A DNA stretch of 43,044 nt from Akkermansia muciniphila (GCA_945901795.1 CAMDLP010000025.1:1-43044), one strand, 5' to 3'. Positions 6,325-15,490 are shown, numbered from the stretch's first letter. Numbers and translations: made by a program. The notes: generated by a model not told the origin, from the sequence alone.

Positions 6325-7608
6325 ATGATGATCATGAACAGACTGCCGAAACCTCTCGCGTGCATCGCAGTCACGATTCTTGGCATCGGCACCGCCCTTG
6401 CGGCTACCGATTTGTGGGACTTGCCGCCCCTGCGCTACTCGGAGGCAAACTCTAACGATCCGATTGCAAGGCTCGCCGCGGAACTGGCGAAGGGGGAAAG
6501 GAAAGTCGATGGCACCACGCCGTTGGAGAAACTCCGCTTCGTGTTGAAGCTGCTCGAAATCCCCGAGGAATCCCAAATCCTCGTGTTTTCGAAAACCAGC
6601 AAACAGAACTCGCTGATTCATCCGGGCAATCCGCGCTGCCTGTTCTTCAACGAGAATTCCTACGTCGGTTACGTCCCCGGCGGCGACATCGAGGTGATCA
6701 CCCACGATCCTCTGCTCGGTTCCGTTTATTACCTCATCGGCACCGGCGACCATCCACACGCGTTGCAAATCAAGCGCGACAACTCGGACTGCCTGTCGTG
6801 TCACGGCACGGCGCGCACGGAATCGATCCCCGGCGTGCTGGTGCGATCGGTGTTTCCGGATGAGAACGGCCAACCGCTCCTGTCACTGGGCACTTTTCTA
6901 ACTGATAACTCCAGCCCGCTCCGCGAGCGGTGGGGCGGCTACTACGTGACGGGCCGCAGCTCGCTGCCCCATTTGGGAAACCGCACCTACCAGGAATCCG
7001 ACGACCGCGAGCTGCCGCAGGAATCCCCGGAATTGATGACGCTCGCCGGCAAGATCGACGTGTCCCGCTATCCCCGCCCGACCAGCGACATCGTTTCCCT
7101 GATGCTGCTAGAACACCAGTGCCAGCTTCACAACCAGCTCATCGCCGCCGGCATGAACTACCGCCGCATCCACTGGCTCCAGAAATTGCTCGACCCTGCG
7201 GTCGACCCCGACGCGGGCCTGGCCGGAAAGCAAGCCGACGAATCGGCCCGCAAAATCGTGGACCTGCTGCTCTTCGAAAACGAAGCGGACCCCGGTGAAA
7301 GCGGCGTCGAAGGCGACCCCGCGTTCCAAGACGCGTTCGCCCGCCGCTTTCCCAAATCCAGCGCCGGCCGCTCGCTCGCGGACTTCCAGTTAGGCACACG
7401 GCTTTTCAAACACCGCTGCTCCTACATGATCTACTCGAAGACCTTCGAAGCGCTGCCCGCACGGATCAAATCCGCAGTGATCGGGCGCCTGCACCAAGTC
7501 CTCGAAAGCGAGCCGGCCGACGGAAACCATCCCGGCATCAAGGCGAGCGAGCGTCACAAAATCGCCGCGATCCTCCAGGAAACCCTGCCCGCGTGGAGCG
7601 CCAAATGA
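6325..7608 (+). CDS. Secreted mono-haem cytochrome c-like protein
   Basis: About 427 aa. ATG 6325 is the first of several clustered methionines (ATG ATG ATC ATG), so the start could also be 6334. A signal peptide (ACIAVTILGIGTALA) ends near residue 27. A single haem-c attachment site CLSCH lies near residue 156, inside a conserved-looking domain with FFNENSYVGYVPGGDIEV and RWGGYYVTGRSSLPHLGN. A helical C-terminal half contains several His residues (LLEHQCQLHNQL). Similar proteins occur in planctomycetes and other Gram-negatives without an assigned role. It is presumably a periplasmic electron carrier or redox sensor. It converges with the protease gene downstream. Confidence 0.7.
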   Translation: MMIMNRLPKPLACIAVTILGIGTALAATDLWDLPPLRYSEANSNDPIARLAAELAKGERKVDGTTPLEKLRFVLKLLEIPEESQILVFSKTSKQNSLIHPGNPRCLFFNENSYVGYVPGGDIEVITHDPLLGSVYYLIGTGDHPHALQIKRDNSDCLSCHGTARTESIPGVLVRSVFPDENGQPLLSLGTFLTDNSSPLRERWGGYYVTGRSSLPHLGNRTYQESDDRELPQESPELMTLAGKIDVSRYPRPTSDIVSLMLLEHQCQLHNQLIAAGMNYRRIHWLQKLLDPAVDPDAGLAGKQADESARKIVDLLLFENEADPGESGVEGDPAFQDAFARRFPKSSAGRSLADFQLGTRLFKHRCSYMIYSKTFEALPARIKSAVIGRLHQVLESEPADGNHPGIKASERHKIAAILQETLPAWSAK

Positions 7609-7653
7609 CCGGACGGAGTCACCACCTCCCAAGCGCACAGAGCAAGGAAGATG

Positions 7654-9270
7654 CTACTTGGTGCTAGCCGGAACATAGGTTTCAACACAAAGGTCGTTAG
7701 AAGGCTTCGCGTCTTGGCGACCGCCGGATAGATTGACCTTGGATTCGAAGCGTATACTCGCCGCGGCGGGTTGCGAGATCGGCACGCGAAGGGCTTGGAC
7801 GCCGCCGACGGCGAGCGAGGTGATGTTGGAATTGATCACTCCGCTCGGCGTGGAAATCCGCACCGCGGTGTTGATCAAGGTTTCGGTGCCCCGGTTTTGC
7901 ACCAGCACCTCGACCTGGCCGTAGGGGTAGCCGGGACTTGCAGGAAGAATCCGCTGCGAGGCTAAGGCCGCATCATAAATACCGGGCGTTTTCCCGTTCA
8001 GGACCCGCCCCAAATCAACCATGCCCGCGCCCAACGCGGCATCCGCTCCGGCCGCGCCGCTGTCATTCAGATAGGAAAAAACCACGTCCGCCGCTTGTTG
8101 CATCGTGAGCTTTTCATTTCCCGGCCAGCTCTTCACCGCGGCGATCGCGCCTAACACGATCGGAGCGCTGAACGATGTCCCGCTCACTCTCGCCGCCTGG
8201 TCCCCGGTCCACGCCGCGTTCAAGCCGTAGCCCGGCGCCGAGATGTCGATCTGGCTGCCGGTGTTGGAGAAATCGAGGTGATTTCCCAAAGCATCCACCG
8301 CGCCCACCGCGATCACGCCGTCGTTCGCGGCCGGATAGGAAACCCGGTCGATCCCGTTGTTTCCGGCCGCCGCCACGATCAACGAGCCGGCCGCGCGCGC
8401 ATACTCGATGGCGTTCCTAACCAGCGCGCTGTCTCCGAAGCTGGCCATCGAGATGTTGATCAGGCGCGCCCCCGCATCGACCGCCGCGACGATGCCTTTT
8501 GCCAGCAGGAAACTATCAGACTGCCCGAGGTCGTCGGCGATGCGGATCGAAATGATCTCCGCGCCGGGTGCGACTCCGGGGGTCAACGCGTTCTGCCCGA
8601 TGATCATCGACGCCACGGCGGTCCCGTGGCCGTTCTGTTTGGAAAGGTCGGCCGGCAGATCGACCAAATTGATCCAGGAAATCTTGCTGCCGAAAGCGGA
8701 ACTGGAAACCACGCCGGTATCCAAAACCGCGATCCGGACGCCGCTGCCCCAAGTGGAATTGTCACCCGTGATCCCGAGCCAATCGAGCAAGCCGTCCCCG
8801 AATGCCACCGCTCCCGCTTGCGCGCTGCCTTGGCCGGGAGCGGGGATATCCACGGGGAAAACGAACGACGCCTCGGCCTCGCCATCCAGCAGCCACGCCA
8901 GATCATCGGGGTTAGAAAATCCAATCCGCAGCGCGTTGAGCGCGTCGAGCCTGGCCATCAGTCGGATCTTGCCGCCCGCCCGCTTCAGGAAATTCTCAAG
9001 CGCGGCCTGATTCTTAAAAACCACGATCCGCTGCCCCGGCAGCGCGCCGACCTCCGCCGCCGCGTCATCGCGGCGGGACGCCGGAAGCCGCTCGCCGCGA
9101 CGGAATTTCGGAGCCGGCTCGTCGGCGATGACCATTCGCTTCGGCCCCTCTTCCGATCTCGGAAGCGCCTTCCGCGCTGCTTGGAGTGGGACGGCGGTGC
9201 CTGCCAGCCAATAGCCGATCCAACCCGCAAGCGCGACGAATACGACGATGATGGGCCAACGGGAGCGCAT
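7654..9270 (-). CDS. Membrane-anchored subtilisin-like serine protease (S8)
   Basis: 538 aa from ATG 9270-9268, which gives an N-terminal anchor or signal (PIIVVFVALAGWIGYWLAG). Residues about 80-140 resemble an inhibitor I9-type propeptide (RIVVFKNQAALENFLKRAGG). The catalytic triad is Asp184 (AVLDTGV), His215 (NGHGTAVAS) and Ser366 (VSGTSFSAP), with oxyanion Asn304 (AAGNNG). After the protease domain (to about 420) comes a C-terminal beta domain of CARDB type (VEVLVQNRGTETLINTAVRI). The frame stays open upstream to 9606, but that part lacks a plausible leader. Likely exported, acting in the periplasm or at the outer surface. Confidence 0.88.
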   Translation of the reverse strand: MRSRWPIIVVFVALAGWIGYWLAGTAVPLQAARKALPRSEEGPKRMVIADEPAPKFRRGERLPASRRDDAAAEVGALPGQRIVVFKNQAALENFLKRAGGKIRLMARLDALNALRIGFSNPDDLAWLLDGEAEASFVFPVDIPAPGQGSAQAGAVAFGDGLLDWLGITGDNSTWGSGVRIAVLDTGVVSSSAFGSKISWINLVDLPADLSKQNGHGTAVASMIIGQNALTPGVAPGAEIISIRIADDLGQSDSFLLAKGIVAAVDAGARLINISMASFGDSALVRNAIEYARAAGSLIVAAAGNNGIDRVSYPAANDGVIAVGAVDALGNHLDFSNTGSQIDISAPGYGLNAAWTGDQAARVSGTSFSAPIVLGAIAAVKSWPGNEKLTMQQAADVVFSYLNDSGAAGADAALGAGMVDLGRVLNGKTPGIYDAALASQRILPASPGYPYGQVEVLVQNRGTETLINTAVRISTPSGVINSNITSLAVGGVQALRVPISQPAAASIRFESKVNLSGGRQDAKPSNDLCVETYVPASTK

Positions 9271-9695
9271 GGGGGGACAGTAACTCCGGAAATCGCCGAT
9301 CAACACGAAAAAACCAATTTTACCGAATGGACCGATGCATTGGGCGGCGCCTGGAGCGCGGACGGTATGGGTGAAGAAGCGGCGATCTCCATTGGCGACA
9401 CGAGGGAAACTGTCTTGAGCGCCCGCGGAGGGGCGGAACGTGTCCGCCCTAGCGGATGATGAGCCAATGGGTGGTCCTAAGGGCTTTTTCATTGGCGTTC
9501 CATCCTCACGGCGAACATGTTTCGCCGCTCCGTGAACTTCTTTGTCCTGCACCCTCATCAAAGATGCCACACAAACTAACCTTGTAATCGTGGAATGGAG
9601 ATCCATGAATACAAGGATGTTTCCGCGATTGATTCAAGTCAGCACCGAGGATCCGCTCGGCCAATCCCGCCGGAATCCGGCGCATAGCATCCGCC
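9271..9695. other. Intergenic stretch without a supportable gene
   Basis: About 425 bp between the divergent protease and DUF3592 genes. The minus strand stays open in the protease frame for 112 codons (including PLGPPIG and ANGDRRFFTHTVRAPG), but there is no signal peptide or recognisable domain, and the protease leader already starts at 9270. It presumably holds both promoters. No convincing promoter or hairpin stood out. Confidence 0.4.
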
Positions 9696-10211
9696 ATGGC
9701 GCAGGCACCATCCCATAGGCGAAATCACCCGGACAGCCGCGCCGGGCGCTGGTTTCTGGCGATCCTCGGCCTGCTGGTCGCCCTGCTCGGCGGGCTGTTC
9801 ATCTGGCTGATGGCGCGCAGTTTCCTGCGAGCCCGTGAAATGCGCGCCTGGCCGGAAGTCGCCTGCGTGATCATCATCTCGGAATTGGAGGAACGGCGGC
9901 ATGATGAAAATTCGCCCGCGGAATTCCGTCTCGATCTGAGTTTCGGCTACGAATGGCAGGGCGTGCCCCACACCGGCGACCATTTGACCCTGCGCGGCAG
10001 CCCGTGGTCCTCCAAGCGCGAGCGGGCCGACGAGCGGGCCGCGGAATTTCCGGTCGGTAAAAAGACCACCTGCTGGGTCGATCCCGCGAACCCTGAGTTC
10101 GCGGTCTTGAAACCGGATTCGCTCGCTCCGGGTTACTCGATCTGGTTTCCGGCGCTGTTCGTGGTCGGCGGGCTCGGCATCACCTTCCGGGCGTTCAGCG
10201 GGCGTAAATGA
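9696..10211 (+). CDS. DUF3592-type membrane protein
   Basis: 171 aa. One membrane helix lies at about 18-42 (WFLAILGLLVALLGGLFIWL) and another near the C-terminus (about 149-165). Between them is an extracytoplasmic beta-rich domain with LDLSFGYEWQGVPHTGD and YPVGK/CWVDPANPEFAVL-like features. The pairing of SFxYxxxGxxYxG and CYVNPxNPxxAVL motifs between two helices is the DUF3592 signature. Function unknown for the family. It stands alone between the protease and the SNF2 helicase, with about 200 bp on its right. Confidence 0.72.
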   Translation: MAQAPSHRRNHPDSRAGRWFLAILGLLVALLGGLFIWLMARSFLRAREMRAWPEVACVIIISELEERRHDENSPAEFRLDLSFGYEWQGVPHTGDHLTLRGSPWSSKRERADERAAEFPVGKKTTCWVDPANPEFAVLKPDSLAPGYSIWFPALFVVGGLGITFRAFSGRK

Positions 10212-10413
10212 CAGCCCTGCCCAACCCGCGGTGCCCATCGGCAGAATTCTCGATTAACCGGTCCTCACAGCGATCCTGCGGCTAGAAATGCCGTTATAAG
10301 GTTTTTATTGCGTCCCACCGTTTTCGTGGATTAACCTCGCGGCCCGGCGTTACGTGGCATGGCAATTTGCTTTGCGCGGAGAATTCCGGACCATTTTTCC
10401 AACTTCACACGAG

Positions 10414-13400
10414 ATGAATCCAGACAGAGCCACCCTAAATTTCCTCAACAGTTTTCCAGAGGATGCCAGAAAACGGGGGGAAATGCTCCAAAAAGACGGT
10501 GCCGTCACCCAGATTTTCGGAAACCACCTCTTCATCCAAGGCCGCGTCGAGGACGAAACCGGCACTTTCCGCACCAGTCTGCGCCTTCAGGGCAACCGTT
10601 GGTTCGGCTCCTGCACCGCCGAGAACGAGCTGATCGCCGGGGCCTGCCAGTATGCCACCATGATGGAGCGCATGCACCGCGGCGAGGATCTGCCGGAGTC
10701 GCCCAATGAGTTCGACGACACCCCGGTGCTCGACATCATCGAGGAAAAACTCGGCCGCGAGCTCGATGACAAAGAAGCCGATTTCGTCACCAAAATCGAG
10801 AAGCGCTACCGCCGCTACGTGATCGAGGGCGAGCTCCACGACCACGATATGGTCCGGATCACCCCGCGTTGGGAAATCACCACTTACGAGCCGCTCGAAC
10901 TCTGGCCCATCCCGCCGGGCGATATCCTCGAGTTCTGGAACTACATCGCCTACGCGTTTTACAAAAAGAAACTCCCCTACCCGGAGTTCATGAGCGTGAT
11001 CACCGATCTCGGTCACGTGCAGAAAAAAATGGCGGACTGGGAGCAGGAGCGCGAAGTCGCCTCTTGGTATGAGCGCATCGAGCACGTCAACGAGCGCCCG
11101 CCGCAGGACGCGCCGCTCACCGTCGGTTTCCGTCTGGTCGCCACCATCAACGAGGCCCGCCTCGAGGTGAGAGAGGCCAAAGCCGGCGTCTGGATCCAGC
11201 TTCGCGAAAAGAACGACATCGAGAACTACGTCAATCTCCACCACGAGGCCGCCCTGCTGATGGACGCTTCCAGCCAGACGCTGTGGGAGCATTACCTCGC
11301 GTTCTATCGGAAATACGGCGACACCACCCTCGACTTCGACCAAGAGGAATCCTGCCGGTTCATGAACCGCGTGTTCCGCCAGCCCGCCCTCAGCGGCTAC
11401 ATCGTTAATCTCGACGAACGCGACTTCAAGGTCTCCGAAGAACCGCTTTCCTGGGTCTGCGAGGACGAACCCTACGATCCGAAGAGCTTCGCCCTCCAGC
11501 TCGTCACCGCCTCTGGCGAGAACGTCTCCCACTCCGTCCGCCTCCTGCCCGGCCGCAAGGAGCTCTATCAGTCCGACGAAACCGTCTTCCCCGGCCCGCC
11601 ACGCTGGCTTGAGGAAACCGACGTGATGCCGCGCTATCTGATTCCGACTCGCGTCATCGACTCGCTCGAAGGCGTCGAATTCCTTCGCAAAATCGGCGCG
11701 TCACTGCCCGAATCGCTCAAGAAGCGCGTCATCGATCTGGAGCTCAAGCCGAAGTTCGAGATGAAGCTCATCGCCGGCCTCACCGCCGCCGAGACCGAGC
11801 ATTTGGTCATCGACGTCACCGCCATCGAGACCAAGGGCCGCCGCACCGAGCGCCTCGTCAAGGAGGGCTGGGAACTCGCCGAGCAACAACCGGTCAAGGG
11901 CAAGCAGCTCCTCCGCTTCGCCCGCGAGGATCTCTATCCGGTCCCCGCCATCCTCGACGAAATGGGCCTCAGCTACGACGAAAAGCTGCTCTCCTTCAAA
12001 TCCCGCATCACCAAACAGTTCCCCGAAAAATTCGCGGAATGGATCAAGGCGATGCCCGAGAACATCGAGCTCGACATCGACCTCCGCCTCAAGTCCATCC
12101 TCGCCGATCCCGTCACCGCCGCCGTCCGCTTTGAAGTCGTCGGCCAAGACATCGACTGGTTCGACCTCCGCATCGTCATCGACGTGGAAGGTGCCAATCT
12201 ATCCAAGGCTCAGATCCGTCAACTCGTCGCCGCCCGCGGTGGCTACGTCCGCATGGACGACGGCACTTGGATGCGCCTCGAAATCAAGCTCGACGCCGAC
12301 CAGCGCGAAGCGGTCACCCGTCTCGGGCTCGATCCCTTCGACCTCTCCGGCGAGACCCACCGCATGCACGCCCTCCAGCTTTCCGATCCCAAGGCCTCCG
12401 AGGTCTTCGATCCGAAAGCTTGGGAACGCATCAAAAACCGCGCCAGCGACATCCAGCTCGAGGTCAACCCCGACCTCCCGGATGGCCTCAACGCCACCCT
12501 CCGCCCCTACCAGGTGGACGGCTTCAAGTTCCTCGCCTACCTCTGCGTCAACAACTTCGGCGGCATCCTCGCCGACGACATGGGACTCGGAAAAACCATC
12601 CAATCACTCACCTATCTGCTCTGGTTGTTTGAGGAGCACCGCAAGACCGGCGGCATGAAGAAACCTGCGCTCGTCGTCTGTCCCAAGTCCGTGCTCGACG
12701 TCTGGTTCTGCGAGGCCGGGAAATTCACCCCGCAACTCAAGGTCAAGATCCTCAAGAACCGCAGCGATATCGATGTGGAGCACATCCAGAACAACATCGA
12801 CATCCTCGTCCTCAACTACGCCCAGCTCCGGGTCTGCGGCGAGGAACTCAACGGCATCAAGTGGCTCACCACCATCCTTGACGAAGGCCAGCAAATCAAG
12901 AACCCCGACTCCAAGGCCGCCAAGTGCGCCCGCGAACTGGACTCCCAAAACCGCCTGGTCCTCACCGGAACGCCCATCGAAAACCGCCTGCTCGACATGT
13001 GGTCGCTGATGGCCTTCGCGATGCCCGGCGTGCTCGGCAGCCGCGCGTATTTCAAGAAACGCTTCGACAAGCGCAAGGACCCGCTCAGCCAGAGCCGCCT
13101 CGCCTCGCGCCTCCGGCCGTTCCTGCTCCGCCGCACCAAGCTGCAGGTCGCCCAAGACCTTCCGCCACGGACGGAAGAGGAGGTTTACTCGAAGATGGAA
13201 GGCATTCAGCTCGAGCTCTACAAAAACGAACTCAAGCGCATCCAGAAAGCCCTGCTCGGACTCGATTCCGACGAGGCGGTGAAGAAAAACTCCTTCGCCA
13301 TCCTCCAAGGCCTCATGCGCCTGCGGCAAATCTGCTGCCACCCCGGCCTCATCGATCCGAAGTATCTCAAGGAGGAGTCCGCGAAAATGGAGTCCTTGTT

Positions 13401-13911
13401 CTACCTGCTCGACCAGCTCCACGAGGAAGGCCACAAGGTCCTCGTTTTCTCGCAGTTCGTCTCCATGCTCGACCTCATCAAGGCGCGTCTCGAACTCAAC
13501 AACCGCCCTTACAACTACCTCACCGGCCAGACCAAGGACCGGAAGGGCGAGATCGAAAAATTCCAGACCACCAAGGACCCGTCGGTCTTCATGCTCTCGC
13601 TCAAGGCGGGCGGTGCCGGCCTCAATCTCACCTCGGCGTCGTATGTCATCCTCTACGATCCATGGTGGAACCCCGCCGTCGAAAACCAAGCCATCGACCG
13701 GACCCACCGGATCGGCCAGAAGAACAAGGTCATCGCCTATCGCCTTCTCACCCGCGACACCGTCGAGGAAAAGATCCGCATCCTTCAGCACCAGAAAACC
13801 CAGCTCGTCACCAACGTGCTCGGCGACGAAGGCTTCGCGTCCAACCTCGGCCTGGATGACCTCCAGTTCATCCTCACGCACACCGTGGACGAGGAAGACG
13901 AGATCAAGTAA
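10414..13911 (+). CDS. SNF2/SWI2-family DEAD-like helicase
   Basis: 1165 aa from ATG 10414. The first 20 open codons upstream are unlikely coding. The N-terminal about 680 residues form a bacterial-SNF2 accessory region, beginning with a SWIM-like segment (GNRWFGSCTAENELIAGACQ) that lacks the full CxC..CxH zinc set. The helicase core starts near residue 690 (LRPYQVDGFKFLAYL), with Walker A DDMGLGKT near 720-727 and Walker B DEGQ near 822. LVLTGTPIENRLLDMWSL is motif III. C-lobe motifs are VFSQFVSMLD, LKAGGAGLNLT and ENQAIDRTHRIGQ. It is a dsDNA translocase, perhaps in repair or transcription-complex remodelling. No nearby partner suggests a DISARM- or Dnd-like system. Confidence 0.93.
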   Translation: MNPDRATLNFLNSFPEDARKRGEMLQKDGAVTQIFGNHLFIQGRVEDETGTFRTSLRLQGNRWFGSCTAENELIAGACQYATMMERMHRGEDLPESPNEFDDTPVLDIIEEKLGRELDDKEADFVTKIEKRYRRYVIEGELHDHDMVRITPRWEITTYEPLELWPIPPGDILEFWNYIAYAFYKKKLPYPEFMSVITDLGHVQKKMADWEQEREVASWYERIEHVNERPPQDAPLTVGFRLVATINEARLEVREAKAGVWIQLREKNDIENYVNLHHEAALLMDASSQTLWEHYLAFYRKYGDTTLDFDQEESCRFMNRVFRQPALSGYIVNLDERDFKVSEEPLSWVCEDEPYDPKSFALQLVTASGENVSHSVRLLPGRKELYQSDETVFPGPPRWLEETDVMPRYLIPTRVIDSLEGVEFLRKIGASLPESLKKRVIDLELKPKFEMKLIAGLTAAETEHLVIDVTAIETKGRRTERLVKEGWELAEQQPVKGKQLLRFAREDLYPVPAILDEMGLSYDEKLLSFKSRITKQFPEKFAEWIKAMPENIELDIDLRLKSILADPVTAAVRFEVVGQDIDWFDLRIVIDVEGANLSKAQIRQLVAARGGYVRMDDGTWMRLEIKLDADQREAVTRLGLDPFDLSGETHRMHALQLSDPKASEVFDPKAWERIKNRASDIQLEVNPDLPDGLNATLRPYQVDGFKFLAYLCVNNFGGILADDMGLGKTIQSLTYLLWLFEEHRKTGGMKKPALVVCPKSVLDVWFCEAGKFTPQLKVKILKNRSDIDVEHIQNNIDILVLNYAQLRVCGEELNGIKWLTTILDEGQQIKNPDSKAAKCARELDSQNRLVLTGTPIENRLLDMWSLMAFAMPGVLGSRAYFKKRFDKRKDPLSQSRLASRLRPFLLRRTKLQVAQDLPPRTEEEVYSKMEGIQLELYKNELKRIQKALLGLDSDEAVKKNSFAILQGLMRLRQICCHPGLIDPKYLKEESAKMESLFYLLDQLHEEGHKVLVFSQFVSMLDLIKARLELNNRPYNYLTGQTKDRKGEIEKFQTTKDPSVFMLSLKAGGAGLNLTSASYVILYDPWWNPAVENQAIDRTHRIGQKNKVIAYRLLTRDTVEEKIRILQHQKTQLVTNVLGDEGFASNLGLDDLQFILTHTVDEEDEIK

Positions 13912-13920
13912 TCCCGGCCA

Positions 13921-13957
13921 ATGTGTCCCGGCTGTCTCAGCCGGAACACGTTCCAGC
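13921..13957. repeat. Palindromic repeat, family A (extended copy)
   Basis: GTGTCCCGGCTG-TCT-CAGCCGGAACAC is a 12-bp stem with one mismatch, followed by GTTCCAGC. Compared with the copy at 2788 the stem A-T pair is G-C on both arms. The GGAACACGTTCCAGC part recurs inverted at 23371-23385. It lies 7 bp after the SNF2 stop and may serve as its RNA 3' hairpin. Confidence 0.75.
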
Positions 13958-14048
13958 ACGTGCATTCTGGGACGAACCCAAAATTCGCCACCGATCGAAA
14001 ATTTAGAAACCGCGAATCTGGAGAATCGAGCGAATCGTTAGAGATGAA

Positions 14049-14225
14049 GAGAGGATTTCACGAGCCGACGGACAAGCGCCTGCGCCAGGCGCCCTTGCTG
14101 ATGAGGTGCGGAGGCGGATTTGTGGGCACACGGACGGGGAGGTGATCGGCAGCCGGGGTTTTGTAGACGAGGCGTTTGCGAAATCCAGGGAGCGTTTCGG
14201 ACCACGGTGGCGAAGCGGTTGCTGA
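14049..14225 (+). pseudogene. C-terminal remnant of a REP-associated (RAYT, Y1-type) transposase
   Basis: The plus frame ending at TGA 14223-14225 reads EVRRRICGHTDGEVIGSRGF then VDEAFAKSRERFGPRWRSG. RAYT transposases end in just this way (RxRxxTDGxVxGSxxFV, then F...RxxFGPKRKxG). There is no start, no HUH motif and no catalytic tyrosine region, so the gene is an inactive tail. It is flanked by palindromic repeats (family A at 13921 and family B at 14269). RAYT proteins are known to move REP palindromes, so this scrap may be a relic of the enzyme that spread the repeats in this genome. Confidence 0.5.
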
Positions 14226-14268
14226 TCCATTCTTTCGGACTGGGGAACACCTTGGTGGCCACCAGAGC

Positions 14269-14289
14269 GCGGCGACCGGTGATCGCCGC
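14269..14289. repeat. Palindromic repeat, family B
   Basis: Arms GCGGCGA and TCGCCGC enclose CCGGTGA. Further copies lie at 21036, 21073 and 21522. Between the RAYT remnant and the desaturase terminator. Confidence 0.75.
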
Positions 14290-14298
14290 CACACTTAC

Positions 14299-14332
14299 AA
14301 AAAACGCCCCGTGACCTTGCGGTCGCGGGGCG
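14299..14332 (-). terminator. Rho-independent terminator of the desaturase gene
   Basis: On the minus strand CGCCCCGCGACC-GCAA-GGTCACGGGGCG (12 bp, one mismatch, loop GCAA) is followed by TTTTTTG. It begins 27 bp after the desaturase stop. The GNRA-type loop and the U-tract make it the clearest intrinsic terminator in the window. Confidence 0.85.
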
Positions 14333-14359
14333 CGTTAGATTCGTGAGTCGGAGGAGCCG

Positions 14360-15490
14360 TTAGGCGGTGGCGGTGGCGGTGGCGGTGGTGCGGCGGAGTT
14401 CGCGCATCAGGCTGCGGGTCTCGTGCTGCCAGCCGTTCATGACCTCGCGGGAAAGCTGGACGCGGTCGGCCACGGCTTTTTCCAGCTCGTGGTAGTTGGC
14501 GGCGAGTTTCTCCACGATTTCGTGAAGCGAGTCAGCGGCGGAGCGGGCGGTGGCGGCCGGATGCGCGCGTAGCTCGGCGAGTTTCTTCTGTGCCTTGCGA
14601 TGGGCCTCGCCCATTTCCGCGAGGAGGATGCGGCCGTCCGGCACGCGGCGGAGGCCATCGACGAGGCCGAGCTTGGAGAGCGTCCAGATGGTCCACTTGC
14701 TAGGGTCCCACTGCCATGGCTTCACGCCGTTGCGGTAGTCGTGCTGGAACTCGTGGTGATAGTTGTGATAGCCCTCGCCGAAGGTGAGGAAGGCCATGAT
14801 CGCGCTGTCACGGGCGGTGTGGCTGGTGGAGTAAGGCTGGCGGCCGAGCATGTGGCAAAACGAGTTGATGAAGAACGTGCAGTGCTGGGCGACGACGATG
14901 CGGGCGATGCCGGGGATGAGAAAACCGCCGAGCGCGCCGAGCCAGGGGTCGAGGCCCATCTTGAGATTCCAGACGTAGCCGAGCGCGGTCGGGATCACCA
15001 GGCCGACGAAGAGGCCAATCCAGTGGACATACTTGTGCTGCCACATCACGAGCTTGTCTTTCCGCAGGTCGGCGACGTTGTCCATCGGTTGCTCGGGGTT
15101 GAGTTTGAAAATGAGCCAGCCGATGTGGGCCCAGAAGAAGCCCTTAGAGATGTCGTAAGGGTCTTCGTCGTGATCGACGTGCTTGTGGTGGAGGCGGTGG
15201 TCGGACGCCCAGTTGAGGCAGGAATTTTCAAACGCGCAGGCGCCAAAAACGAGGGTGAAGAACTTGACGGGTATCTTCGCCTTGAAGGACAAGTGCGAGA
15301 ACAGGCGGTGATAGCCGACGGTGATGCTCATCATCGTGGCAGTCACGAAAAAGAAGAACATGGCGAACTGGAACCAGTCGAGGCCGACTTTAACTAGGTA
15401 AATGGGAACCCCGATGAGGGCGGTGAGGGCGGTGCCGATGAGGAAGGAACTGGTAATCCAGTCCACCCGGTTGAACGGAATGCGGTACAT
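14360..15490 (-). CDS. Acyl-CoA / acyl-lipid desaturase with helical C-terminal tail
   Basis: Membrane di-iron desaturase that introduces a cis double bond into acyl chains (delta-9 type). 376 aa from ATG 15490-15488. The GTG further upstream at 15544 gives a less natural N-terminus. Histidine boxes: HRLFSH (61-66), HRLHH (98-102) and HNYHH (242-246), with hydrophobic hairpins around them. After about residue 285 comes an extra tail of about 90 residues, rich in Ala, Glu, Arg and Lys and with heptad-like pattern (AHRKAQKKLAEL, LHEIVEKLAANYHELEKAV), not part of the standard desaturase. The last codons come from a GGCGGT repeat. Monocistronic, with its own terminator. Confidence 0.88.
   Translation of the reverse strand: MYRIPFNRVDWITSSFLIGTALTALIGVPIYLVKVGLDWFQFAMFFFFVTATMMSITVGYHRLFSHLSFKAKIPVKFFTLVFGACAFENSCLNWASDHRLHHKHVDHDEDPYDISKGFFWAHIGWLIFKLNPEQPMDNVADLRKDKLVMWQHKYVHWIGLFVGLVIPTALGYVWNLKMGLDPWLGALGGFLIPGIARIVVAQHCTFFINSFCHMLGRQPYSTSHTARDSAIMAFLTFGEGYHNYHHEFQHDYRNGVKPWQWDPSKWTIWTLSKLGLVDGLRRVPDGRILLAEMGEAHRKAQKKLAELRAHPAATARSAADSLHEIVEKLAANYHELEKAVADRVQLSREVMNGWQHETRSLMRELRRTTATATATA
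14363..14386. repeat. Simple sequence repeat GGCGGT x4
   Basis: Four perfect tandem GGCGGT units lie at the very 3' end of the desaturase gene and encode its alternating Ala-Thr tail. Six-base units keep the frame, so slippage would change only the tail length. Confidence 0.8.

Noticed and set aside
9271-9606. An N-terminal extension of the subtilisin-like protease of 112 codons
   Set aside because: The extension lacks a leader, while the ATG at 9270 gives an immediate membrane anchor or signal sequence. It also contains composition typical of intergenic DNA.
10414-13911. SNF2 helicase as part of a defence island (DISARM, Dnd/Ssp, Zorya)
   Set aside because: None of the partner genes (methyltransferase, DUF1998, PLD nuclease, DndB-H, MotAB-like) is nearby; flanks are a DUF3592 protein and a desaturase.
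12604-13965. Long antisense frame over the SNF2 gene, and similar long antisense frames over nrdA, pgi and nuoF
   Set aside because: High-GC codon use leaves the complementary frame free of stops; the sense strands carry clear catalytic motifs.
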